DNA of 64,000 bases from Hirsutella rhossiliensis (Eukaryota; Ascomycota; Sordariomycetes; Hypocreales; Ophiocordycipitaceae). The first letter of the stretch is position 1; the number at the start of each line of letters is the position of its first letter. Below are positions 22,374 to 33,756 of the stretch, in pieces. The translations under genes were made by a program, and so were the position numbers. The notes under the pieces were generated by a model. That model ran no database searches, had not been told where the DNA came from, and saw nothing but the letters and a program-made list of their open reading frames with translations. The DNA lies in assembly GCF_020360975.1 (NCBI RefSeq), contig NW_025408684.1, positions 806,001 to 870,000 of the forward strand, given 5' to 3'.

Positions 22374-22980
22374 GTTGAGTCACTGTCCACGCTTGATTGC
22401 AGGTTGAACGAATGATGGAAGCTGGAGGGATCGATCAGGCAACCCGCGGCCTCGCGGCCGGATCCAGATTCGTGGAAGAATGCAGTAGTCTGTCACCAGG
22501 GTGGGCTCTAGGCTCGTGTCGCGGGTGAGTGTGGTGATGGCTGGCAGACCGACACTCCCAAATGGTGCGCTGCTTCTACGAGTACGAGTTTACGAGGCCG
22601 AAGCTTCCGTTAGTAAGCGTAGCTGGGGAAGCGCTCCACCTTCTTACAGCAAATACAAGCGCTTATATAAGAAAGATAAAAATTTCCCCTTAAAGGAGCC
22701 CTTTAATCGATTTTAATTTTATTATTAAGAACTGCTTTCGAACACATATATATATTAGAATTTCCTCCCTTTCAACTTACTTATTTGGTATTTAAATATA
22801 CTTTAATAGCTATTAATCAAATATTCAGACCTTTTTTCCTTGTTTTTTCTGCTCCCGAATTAAAGCTGCTGACAAAGATGGTTACAGCCTTCCGTGAAGC
22901 TAGCTAAGCTTGATTATCATCTTTTCCCAAATTCATTCCTGCACTGCACTTATCGAGCCAGCCGCGTAAACAGTATCGCC
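22374..22980. promoter_or_regulatory. Divergent promoter region, complex I subunit / KGD2
   Basis: 607 bp between the start codons of two nuclear genes for mitochondrial energy metabolism. The left part is balanced in base composition. The part from about 22645 to 22860 is AT-rich, with poly-T and ATATATAT stretches, and could be core promoter DNA or a small remnant of mutated repeat. No further gene is visible. Confidence 0.5.
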
Positions 22981-24525
22981 ATGTTGTCGAGACGGGTAGC
23001 TGTCGCCGCCTACACGGCGTCGATGCGCCCTATTCGCTCACCCACTCGGTCGCCGTTGATCACGATGACAGCCATGGTCCAAATCGTCCGCAGCTACGCC
23101 GACAGAGTCGTCAAAGTGCCTCAAATGGCCGAGTCCATCTCCGAGGGAACACTAAAACAGTTCTTCAAAGGCATCGGCGAGCGCGTGGAGCAGGACGAGG
23201 AGATAGCCACTATCGAGACTGACAAGGTACGTGTTTGTTGTTCGTGCTACGAGGCTTCCTGCCTGTAAAATGCTCATCAGCCACACTGTCCAGATCGACG
23301 TCGCCGTCAATGCACCCGAGGCGGGTACCATCAAGGAACTTTTTGTGGGCGAGGAAGATACCGTCACCGTAGGGCAAGATCTGCTTACGATTAAGCTCGG
23401 CGGCTCTTCGAGTGTGGACAACAAGAAAGATGCGGCCCCGAAAGAGGCTGCCACGGATAATGCCACCAAGTCCGAGCCCGAACCCGAGCCCGAAGCCAGG
23501 CAAACCCAAACTCGTGAGGGAACGCCGAAGCCCGAAAGCCAACCAAAGTCGAGATCGGAGCAAAAGGAACAACCGCAGTCATCCAAGAAGCCTAGGGAGG
23601 CTGCACAGCCTGAACCTACCACTACGTCAAGTTCGTCGTCTGCCTCGGGGAACCGCGAAGAGCGACGCGTATGTGTTTCTGTGGCCCTTTGCTTCCTGCC
23701 GAGCTGACGGCTATTTCAGATCAAGATGAATCGCATGCGCCTTCGCATTGCCGAACGCCTCAAGCAGTCCCAGAACACGGCTGCATCGTTGACAACGTTC
23801 AACGAGGTCGACATGTCGAACATTATGGAATTTCGCAAGCTGTACAAGGATGATGTTCTGAAGAAGACCGGAGTCAAGTTGGGCTTCATGAGCGCCTTTT
23901 CTCGAGCTGCTGTTCTTGCTATGCGGGATATCCCAACCGTCAACGCTTCCATCGAGGGCCCTAACGGGGGTGACACCATTGTTTACCGTGACTACGTCGA
24001 CGTCAGCGTTGCAGTCGCCACGGAAAAGGGCTTGGTGACACCCGTTGTCCGCAATGTCGAGTCGATGGATCTGATCGGCATCGAGAGGGCTATTGCCGAT
24101 ATGGGCAAGAAGGTGAGTTCGCGGTCGGCAGCCTTACTACTGAACCTGTCTTTCGTCCCATCCACTCTTTGGCGCTACTTGTGTCAGGCGCGCCTGACTG
24201 AAGACCAAATGCTAAGTTGACTCGCAAGGCTCGTGATGGCAAGTTGACGATCGAGGATATGGCTGGCGGCACGTTCACGATCAGTAACGGGGGGGTCTTC
24301 GGCTCGCTCATGGGGACACCAATTATCAACCTTCCCCAAAGTGCGGTTTTGGGTCTCCATGCAATCAAGGAGCGACCTATCGCTGCCAACGGCAAGGTCG
24401 AGATCCGTCCTATGATGTACCTTGCTCTCACCTATGACCATCGCCTCCTAGATGGTAGGGAGGCGGTACAATTCCTTGTTAAAGTAAAGGAGTATATTGA
24501 GGACCCTAGACGGATGTTAATATAG
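22981..24525 (+). CDS. KGD2: Dihydrolipoamide succinyltransferase, E2 of 2-oxoglutarate dehydrogenase
   Basis: Four exons: 22981-23226, 23294-23668, 23720-24112 and 24229-24525; introns of 67, 51 and 116 bp, all GT...AG. The product is 436 aa. An Arg/Ser-rich mitochondrial presequence ([14 protein letters not shown]) precedes the lipoyl domain (residues about 45-115), whose modified lysine is in IETDK, the last codon of exon 1. A Pro/Glu/Lys/Ser-rich linker follows (about 115-205), then the catalytic acyltransferase domain from [16 protein letters not shown] to the end, with [12 protein letters not shown] and the active-site DHRLLDG. There is no E3-binding domain, as expected for fungal KGD2. 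It transfers succinyl groups to CoA in the TCA cycle. The last 25 or so codons have A/T-rich third positions unlike the rest, and mutated repeat DNA begins right after the stop. Confidence 0.96.
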
Positions 24526-24939
24526 CTATAAGGCTAGAGCTAATATACTTTTAAACGAGGAGGCGAGAGCTACTCTCTTAGTATAAATCCGGAATATAAG
24601 AGAAATAAGGGCAGCTCTAGAAAGGAAAGATAAGGCCCTATAGCTAGTATAATATTATAAAGTAAGTAAGGGTAAAGGGTTATTATTATTATTATTAAGA
24701 TTACGCTAGTAACTTAACTAGAGGTATCTAGAACTTTAGCGATAAATAAAAGGGAAAAACTAAAGTACTTAAAGGAAAACCCTCCCTTTTTTTATAGCTA
24801 GTTTACTTTTATATAAGGTCGTAGTTATAATATATAAGAAACTTATACTAGCTATCTTAGGTATTATTTATTTAGTTAGAATTATATTAGCCTTATTATA
24901 AAGTAACCTTAGAAAGTAACTCTTATATATATATAATAT
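24526..24939. other. AT-rich RIP-like DNA directly after KGD2
   Basis: TA-rich sequence starting at the stop codon, with (TTA)n near 24680, no open frame and no recognisable element. It must include or replace the KGD2 3' UTR. It runs into the SINE at 24940. Confidence 0.55.
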
Positions 24940-25237
24940 AAGGGGATAGTATAATAGTAAAAGCGCTTAGAAGACCCGCTTCTTCTATAAGGTCGTAGGT
25001 TTAAATCCCGCTCCCCCTCCTAGCTTATCTAGCTACTCTACCGCTAGCTCTAACCGGCTAGTATTAATAGTCCCCGCCTATAGCGAGGTAAAAATAGCCC
25101 TTAAGCTATATAATAGAATAGCCTTTAGGCTATATAATAATAAGCTATTATAGCTATAACGCTATAGTGCCTTTTAACCTTAGTAATTACTTCGATCCTT
25201 AATATAGGAAAAAAATAAGGGGGGCCTAGGAACCTAG
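24940..25237 (+). mobile_element. tRNA-derived SINE, copy 2
   Basis: Plus-strand copy of the element at 505-802, also 298 bp. The head is AAGGGGATAGTATAATAGTA, with a stem-loop formed by TAGAAGA/TCTTCTA and a B box GGTTTAAATCC at 24998-25008. The body and the end reading GGCCTAGGAACCTAG match copy 1 in reverse. GGTTTAAATCC is exactly what RIP would make of the canonical GGTTCGAATCC by one C-to-T change on each strand. Less decayed than copy 1. No clear target-site duplication was found by eye. Confidence 0.72.
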
Positions 25238-25481
25238 TTTAATAGGTAAGATCGCACCCCTATAGATATTAGCCCGTTAAAGGGATAAGACCCCTAGTAC
25301 TCCCCTTCTAACTTACTTCTAAGTATACTTAAAGGCGTTATAAAGACCTTAATTATTTAATTAAGTATCTTCCTTAATAATAGTTAATTTAAATTTTTAT
25401 TTTTCCCCTTTAAAGTAAAGACCGCTAGTTACGCGACTTTAGTAGAGATAAAGAGGTATAGAGTAAAGAAATCTCTAAGAC
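25238..25481. other. AT-rich spacer between SINE and LINE
   Basis: Mutated intergenic or repeat DNA with no recognisable coding content. It is followed at 25482 by the poly-T (reverse tail) of a minus-strand LINE. Confidence 0.5.
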
Positions 25482-28400
25482 TTTTTTTTTTTTTTTATTA
25501 TTACTCGCATGCAGCCTCTAGGGCCATGGCGAGGCTAATAGGGGCCTAGGCCCCTATTAGCAGTCCTAGCTAGCTATAGAGCCCGGGGGCTTATACCTAA
25601 TTAGGGAAAGGGTAGCTATAAAGGCAAAGACAAAGGAAAGGTCAATCTAGTTCCTCCCACGCGGTGTTTTTCCCCCCTAAGGGCCTAAGGGCCCCTAGGT
25701 TACTCTTTTTCGAGCCACTTAGCCGTTCCTATCTCTGTTTTAGCTAAGAAGGTTAAAAGGGCTTCCCTTCCTTCCTTAGTGCTATAGAGAAGAGGTAGGC
25801 TAAGGGCCTTCTTCCGTCCCTTCGAGGCCCGGTAAAGGACCTCTCTTTCCCTCCTATAGTTCGGGCACCTTAGGATAAGGTGCCTAGCCGTGTGCCTTCC
25901 TTGGCCGCAGCGGCAGTCGTCTCGGCCTACCTTATTAACCCTCTTTAAGAAGGATAATAGGAAGCCGGCCCCGAGGAGAAGTTGGTAGTAGGCCGAAAGG
26001 GTCGGCCTAGGCCTTCTTATAAGGTCCTTTTCCGGGCTAAAGGCTAAGCGGGGGGTCTTTCGAATAGACGTATAGTGCTTGCCTAAGCCTTTAGCCTTAG
26101 GGCCTTTAGCTGCCTCGGCAGCCCAGAGGCCCTTCTAGTAGTCCTTAGCCGCTTATCGGACCTTTCTTCGTAAGTAGCTAATAGAGACTATAGGGGTCCC
26201 TTGCGTAGGGGCCCCTAGGCCTCTCTTAGCTAGCTGGTCGGCTAGCTCGTTACCGAAGATCCCTAGGTAGCTAGGGCACTAGTATAGCCGTATATTATAG
26301 AAGGCCTCTAGGCTAGTTAAGAGCCTTCTAATACGTATAGCGAGGTCCGAGTAGCCCTTAACCTTTCGTATAGCGGCTTAGCTATCTATAAAGATATAAG
26401 CCTCTATAGGGGGGTTAAGGGGGCTAGACCTTAGAGGCCGAGGCCTCTTAGCTAGGTCCTCTAGGACCCTTAGTATCATGAATAGCTCTGCGGGTCGTCC
26501 CGTACGGCTAGGTTATAAGCCTGCCTTATAGGGTGATTCGGTAGGAGGTATAGGGTTCGAAGGGCATAGGAGAGGCATGCCTTTTTAAACCGTACCTCTG
26601 GTAGTGGGAGGGCTGCTTCGGCTTCTAGGGCCCTAATAGGGGATCCTTTAAAGGCCCCTAGGACTTTTAGAAGGGCCTGGTTCTAAAGCCTTTGGAAAGG
26701 CTTTATTAGGCTCTTAGGGGTCTTAGGCCCCCTATACTAAAGCTAGGCCCCGTAGTCTGCTATCGAGGTCACGCAGGCCTAGTAGAGCTGCCTCGAAGCT
26801 CTAAACGATAGGCCTCTTTATATAGAGACTAGGCGGGATAGCCCTTCGAAGGCAGCTTATACGGAGGCTACCTTCTTTTCGATGTGTTGTTTAAATAGGA
26901 GCTTAGAGTCGAAGAAGACCCCTAGCCACCGTACTAAGGGCTTCGCTTCGAAAAATAGGCCTCCTACCTTTATACCCTCTAAAATAGGCTGCCTTTGCCT
27001 ACTAAAGTAGATAAGTTCCGTCTTAGAGGGGTCGAAATAGACCCCTTAGTCCTTAGCTTATTTAAATAGGTTAGCAGCTATAGCTTCTAGCTGCCGGACG
27101 TTCTTCTTAGCCGAGGTCGACGTTATAGAGATGCTAAAATCGTCTATATAGGATAGCTGGTACCCCTTAGCCGCTAGTATCCCCCTTACGTATAAGAGGA
27201 ATAGTATAGGGCTAATAGGGGACCCTTAGGGTACCCCTATTGCTAGGTCCGTTAGGGGCTAGGTTTGCCCTTCGAAGGCTAGCTGGATCTTCCTTTCGGT
27301 AAGGAAGTGGTCTACCTAGCTTATAAGGGCCTTAGGGAGGTTTAATTCCCTTAGGACCCTTATAAGCTGTTCCTTCGATACGAAGTCGAAGGCGCCATTT
27401 ATATCTAATAAGAGGGTGCTAGTAATAGCCTTCTTATTAGACTCCTGCTTCTTTTGGACGTAGTGTAGAAGGAGGAAGGCCGTGTCGATAGCTAACCGCT
27501 GTTTTCGTCCCCCTAGCTGCGTAGGGTTTAGAAGCCCGGCTATATTAGCTAAGTAGCTTAGCCGGGTAGCGTATAGCTTTTCGAGGACCTTCCCTAAGCA
27601 GTTAAGTAGACTTATAACCCTATAGGCTTTAGGGATAGTATAGTCTAGTTTATTTTGCTTAGGGAGTATAATTCCTATAGCTTCCTTCTACGCCTTAGGG
27701 TAGTATCCTTGGTTAAATAGGGCTTTATAGGCCCTATTAAAGACCGTGGGAATAACCTTATACGCGTTTTAGATAGGAAGGAAGCTAAGGGAGTCTAGGC
27801 CGGGGGCTTTCTTATTAGAAGAGCTAATAATAGCCCTTCTAATCTCGGGGTCCTTTAGCTCTTGCTAGTCCTACTTAGCCGTGCCCTTACTGCCTATAGG
27901 GCCCGGGGGCTCTTCTTTTTCTAGGCTCTAGGGGGGGCTAGGGGGGCTAGGGCTAGGGTCCGGGGTCGGAAAAAGGGTCGTTAGGAAGGCCTCGCATTTT
28001 TCCGTAAAGGTATTAGCTTTTACCTCTATCCTTTCTTTTATATACGAGATACTCGGAAGGGTAGGGTTAGCTTTAGCCTTAGTATAGGAAAAGGCCGTAA
28101 AGACGTCCTTTCCTACTGCTTCTGCTAGGAAGCTCTCCTAGTATTGCTTTTTAGCAGCCCTAATAGCGTACTTAAAGCTATTTCGGGCCTCTATAAAGCT
28201 CTTCTGGTTCTCCTCGTCCTAGGCTAGCCTATAAGCCCGTTGGGCTAGGCTTAGGGCTTTCCGAAGGGAGGTTAGCTCGTCGGTCTACCAGGGTTTAGAT
28301 CCCTTATAGGGCCTCTTTTTCGGTATCGCTGCGTTAGAGGCCTCTATAAGGGTTCTTGTTAGAAGGGGGGCTATCCCCTCTAAGTCGTCTCGTTTTATAG

Positions 28401-31104
28401 CCCTCTCTATAGCTATAAGGAGGTCCTGTTCCTTCTTAGCTAGGTGTTCCGAGAAGGCCTTCTAGTCTACTTTCCTATAGTTATAGGTAGCAGGCCTAGC
28501 TAATAGGGGCCTATTAGGGCCCCTTAAGCTAGCTTCGAAGGCTATAGGCTTATGGTCTAAGCCCGTAGCCTCTAAGAAGCGGAAGTTAGCCCAGGTTAGT
28601 TGCTTAAAGGGGCTATAGAAAGCAAGGTCTATAACCGAGGTCCCTTTTAAGCCTTCCCTCTAATAGGTGCCTTCTATAGCTACCGTAAGGTCCGTTAGCA
28701 AGGAGGCCTTATAGCGGTCGAGCCAGCTAATAAGGGCTTCTGCCTTACGGGCCTTAGAGGATTCCGTAGACGGGTTCTACCGGTAGTGGTATAGGTTAAA
28801 GTCCCCTGCTAGTAGAAAGGGCTGCTATGGGAGCTGGGCTGTTAGTAGCAGCCTTTCTATCGTAAGGGGCCCTTGCTGGCCTTAGCTGGCTAGGGCCCCT
28901 TTAGCCTCTTTTTCGTTATATAGGTTAATAAGGGTAAACGGCTCGGCGCCTTCTACCCTTATAGCCTATATATCGGGATCGTAAAAGAGGTCGAAGCTAG
29001 GGCTAGCTTCTATCCGGTCTTCCTTCCTCTTATAAGCTATAACCCTAGGTCTCCTATCGAGCTTAGGAAAGTCGGTAGAGGGGATAGGGGTTATAATATT
29101 ATAGGCCGGATGCTATATAGGGATATAGCTATTATCGATCTTATAGAGGTAAGGCTCTTACAATAAGATAAGGTCCGCTCTTATTTCTAGGGCCTGCTCT
29201 AGGATCGATAGGTTCGCTGTTTCCTGCCTATTAGTATTATGCTGTATAATACTAATAGGGTCATAGTTAGGCCTAGGGGGCCTAGGGGGCTTCGGGGGCC
29301 CTATAGGCGTAAGGGGGCTAAGGCTATTAGGCATTAGTTATTCCCTTATAGACTCCGTATTGCACCTTATTAGTCGTAAGGTGTTCTCCCTTATAGTTAT
29401 AGCATTAGGCCTTAAAGTGAGAGCACCCTTAGCTAGCCTTGCAGCTAGGGCAGCTATGATCCCTAGTTAGGTGCTTTTCCGGGCAAAAGGCACACCTAAT
29501 AAGCTGCCGGCAGGTCCGGGGGTTATAGCCGAAGGAAAGGCATCTATAGCACTGCGTGCGTATAGTATATTCCTTATAGGCCTCGACTCGAAGCTATAGG
29601 CCTGCTATATAGAGGCCTTTTTTCCGGCATTCGGCCCCTATAGCCTCCGAAGGGACTACGAAGACGACGGACCCCGTCTTTTACGTTGGGCCTAGGGTGC
29701 CTAGCCACCTAGGCTGCCCTAGGATATCGATCCCGCTAAAGGTCTTAGCCTCTGCGGCGAAGATGTCGAGGATAGGGGTCTCTAGGAGGTTAGGGACGCT
29801 CCGGGCTACTAGCTTAGTCTAGCTAGTAGGAAGGTCGGCCGATTCGATAGGCAGTCCCTTAAAGCATAGGGACTACTTATTCCGCTGCTCTAGAAGTTTC
29901 TTCGCTATATAAGGGGCTTTTATCGTTATAACTATATTACCTCTATTCGAAGTCGATAGAGCTAATATAGCTAGTTCCCCTATAGCCTTATTAAGCTCGT
30001 TACGAAGAGTAATAGGGTTAATGGTCGGCGTTAGCGATCCCTTCTTTAGCTTTAGGATAAGCTAGAAGTCCTCTTTTGCGTTCCTCTTAGCCGGGGCCCT
30101 AGCCGGAGCCTTAGCCGGGGCCCTAGCCGGGGCCTTAGCCGGGGTCTTAGCCGGGGCCTTAGGCGCCTTCTTTGCGGCGACCTTAGCCTACGAGCTAGCT
30201 TTGAGATTTCCTTTCGTAGCCTTAGGCTGCTGGGCGGTCTTAGGCTGGTGCGGGGGCTGTTGCGGGGGCTGTTGCGGGGGCTGTTGGCGGTCCGGGGTCC
30301 CTATAGCTGCCTTTTCGAGCCCTTCTATAAGGGTCTTATAAAAGGGTTCGATTTTTTAGGCTTCCTTAAGGGCCTAGAGGGCCTGTTAAAGGAAGCCCTA
30401 GGCCCGGTCCCTTAGGAAGGGGTGCTAGGGCTAGGGCTGGGGCTGCTGTTGCTATAGGCGTTAGAGTATAAGCCGGGTAAGCGTAGGGCTAATAGGGCTA
30501 CTAAGAGCAGCCCTCTTTCGTCCCTTTACCTGCTTAAGGGGCTGGTTTAGCTAGAAGTAGCTAGCCCGAGGCAGGGATAGGCTAGGCCTAAAGATACTAA
30601 TCTTAGGCCCGCTAGGCCTACTAGGCTAGATCGGGCTAGTAACCTGGGTAGGTACTAGGCTTATTTCGTTATCTTCTATCTCGATATCCTCTTAGCCTTA
30701 GTCTTGGTCTCGGGCTTTAGGCTTCCCTTCCGGGGTCCTTAAAGGGCGTTGGCCTTCTAAGGCTTCTTCTAAGCGGGCCCTAGCCTCTAGGGTGCTTATT
30801 TCGTCCCCTATATTAAAGGGGTCGAATAGGCCCGCCTAGGCCTAGGCCGGGTCCTGGGTCGGGTCCGGGCTTGGTTGCGTTTGCGGGGGGTACGTATTAG
30901 TCAGCGAGGGCGGGGAAGGGTTTTCCACCCGTACGGGGGAAAACCTAGCCTAGCTCGCTATCTTCGGCAGCATATTACGCACCCGCTAGTAGCTGCGCGA
31001 GGCTGCACTTAGGGGGGCGTAATATACTATTCGCGAGGGTTCTAGGCGTATGCTTTTTTCGTATTTTAGGCTTGGTTTTGAAAAGTTAGCTGAAAAAACG
31101 TGAT
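25482..31104 (-). mobile_element. Near full-length Tad-like LINE (left arm of inverted repeat)
   Basis: Minus-strand element from its tail at 25482 to its 5' end at 31104 (ATCACGTTTTTTCAGC on the minus strand). It has the same order as the copy at 6.5-13.6 kb but a single copy of the 1.06-kb block. About 410 bp is deleted at about 26488, where AATAGCTCTGC joins GGTCGTCCCGTACGG. This removes the RNase H core that reads FYTDGSK in other copies. ORF1 repeats and knuckles lie at about 29400-30300. Both frames carry many TAG/TAA stops. About 2.65 kb to the right, another copy in the opposite orientation mirrors it. Confidence 0.85.
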
Positions 31105-33756
31105 AATGTTTTTTAACCTAAGGCCCTTAGAGCTATATATAGAACCGATAATTAGATAATTACGTAGTTAATTACTTTACTAATCCTTAGCTATATACTA
31201 CGCGTGCTTTAGGTATATACCCTCGTCCCCGTTAAAACTAGTCTCTAGGGCGTAAACTTATTATTCCGTTCTATTTATATAGCGACGAGTAGCTTTACGA
31301 AGCCGAGAATACTTAGAGAACGACGGTACTATTTAGAAAAAATAAAATCTAGGGATTTAATAATTAAAGTAGTAACTACCTTAATAGCTAGAGTTAGGGA
31401 CCTAATAAGGCGATAGACTTACTAAGAGATAAATAATTAGATAATACCTTTGCTAGTAGTAAAGGAAAAGTAATAAGCTAATACTAAAAAACCCTAAGCT
31501 CTTATTATCGGCCCTATAACCCTTAATACTAGCGACTTAGTTAAGAAACTATAATCCTTATATAATGCTTTAAAAGATATAAATAACGATAATAGCGTAA
31601 TCTAAACCTTTCTAAAACCCTACTAAGACCTCTTACTTATATATATACTAATAATACTAATATAGGTATTAATAAGGGATACCTTAATAACCTTAACCTT
31701 AGCTCTCCTCTATACGGTAGCTTATAGAGAACGCTTACCTCCCGCTAATAGATAAGAAAGTAAGTAATAAGATAGTTATAATAAGATATCCTTTAACTCC
31801 GAAAACTCTAACTTTAAATTTCGTAACCTTATAATCTAAAGGTATACTATATCTAGAAACGCTAGCCGTTAAGAGGGATTATCTAATCCTACTACTAGCG
31901 ATATAAAGAAAATTAAGGTAGATATTAATAAGATTACTAATAGACTTAGAGATATACTCTAGAAGCTAAGATAACTTTATAAGAAGACTCGCTAACTATA
32001 ACTCTTACTTATTAGTAAATTTAATAGTAAAAATATAACTAAATTCCTTAAGAAGTTTAAATAGGAGATACGCGTTAACTATATTTATAATAAGGATAAA
32101 ATAGACTAGCTCGAAGTCTATATCTCCTTTATATAAGCCCTTACTATTAAAATTCTTATAGACTGACTTACTTAGGAAGAAGTAAAGAAGAGACTCCTTT
32201 AATACTACTATATATATAATATTAAATAACTAGAAACTACTAACGACCGCTTAGACTATTATAATACTAAAAAGCTTAAGACTATTATAGAAGTTATAAA
32301 ATAGCTTAGTCTCTACTTATACCTATAATATAAGGTATAACCTAACGGCTAAGAATAATATATAGTCTAGTTATACTTTATCTATTATATAATATTAAAG
32401 GAGCTTGTTATTAACGTTATAAAGAGAAATAAGAAGATATCTAAAGTTATATTAAAACTCCGATATAAAAGCCTTATCTATATAATTAATAACTACTTAG
32501 TACCTTACTAGGATTTTAATCGACGAGATATAGTATCTAAAGTCTATAATTAAAAGCTTAAGAACCTAAAGAAAGACTAGCTCTTTAAGGAAATTAATAA
32601 AGTAATAAAGGAAGCTAAATCTAATAAAGGTAAAGAAAAACTTCTTAAAGAGTTAAAGAAAATAGATAAGAAACCTAGATAGCCCGTAAAGGAGATCTTA
32701 GACTTAATAAAAGCCTTTAAAGATATAAATATTAACCTTACTTACTAGTAAGAGTAGATATTTAACTAGCTTAATAAGGAATATAAATATATTAATAGTA
32801 AAAGCTACTTTTTAAGTTATAAATAAAGAGGTAGCGTAAATACTATTAGATTTTACTACCTATCTAATTAATATATATAGTTTTAGGTTAATGCTTTTAA
32901 CCGGCCTAGGAGATACTTCTATTATAGTTAAAAAATATACTACCTTAATAAGTATAAGGTATACTCTTATAACTATAAGATCGGATTTATAATATATAAA
33001 GTAGTAAATAGGACTCTTTACCTTAAAAGAAAAGATAATAAAAGTATAATCCCCTTAGTGCTTACTAATAGGTTTTCTTAAATAAGTATATATATTTAAA
33101 GGCTTATTATATACTAAGTAGATATATAGCTAGACTCCTTTATATTACTACTTATAAAATAAGTTAAAGCTATAGTTATACTATCTTACCTAAATTAGGC
33201 TATTAGTAAAAGAGAATCTAGTTTCTTAGACTAGTTCTAGAGATATAAAAGCCTATATAAGTAAAAGCTAAGGAATCTAAAAGTAAGCGGTATAAGAAAA
33301 GAAATAAGAAGGATATTAGTTATTATAATTATAGATAATATATAGTAAAGCGATATATATAATTAAATAATCTATATAACTACGATAGGGATTAATACTT
33401 ATAAAGGGAAAAGATAAAGAGTTAAAGAAGATATATAGGAAATTAAGATAATAAGAATAGTAAAAACTAGCTTAAAGATTATCCTTATATACTATAGATA
33501 TAAAGTAGATCTATATAAGAAGTTTAATAGACTTATAGACAAAATTATTAAAGAAATTATATATAAAAGAATCCTAATCCCTTTAAATTACCTAATTAAC
33601 TTTATTCCCTAACTAAGTAAGAGACTTAGTATAAGATATATAGATATAGCCTTAGGTATAGAAAATACTAAATTCTAGACCCTAGAGAAAGTAGAAAGTA
33701 ATATAAGACCTTATAAAGCTATAATAACGGTTATAAAAATAAGAAAGTTGCTAATT
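31105..33756 (+). mobile_element. RIP-degraded retroelement gag-like region between inverted LINEs
   Basis: The plus-strand frame can be followed through many stops of CAG/CAA/TGG origin. One stretch (about 32010-32330) reads like a gag capsid region (FLKKFK, VYISFI, TIKILID, EEVKKRLL). At 32914-32955 a C-x2-C-x4-H-x4-C zinc knuckle can be recognised with all four ligands read as Tyr. Overall composition is very AT-rich. A gag gene of an LTR retrotransposon is the best guess. No LTRs, protease, reverse transcriptase or integrase could be identified, so the class is uncertain. Confidence 0.5.

Noticed and set aside
24940..25020. Functional tRNA gene
   Set aside because: The tRNA-like head has a mutated B box, imperfect stems and no clear anticodon loop, and the homology to the copy at 505-802 continues for another 220 bp, so it is a SINE.
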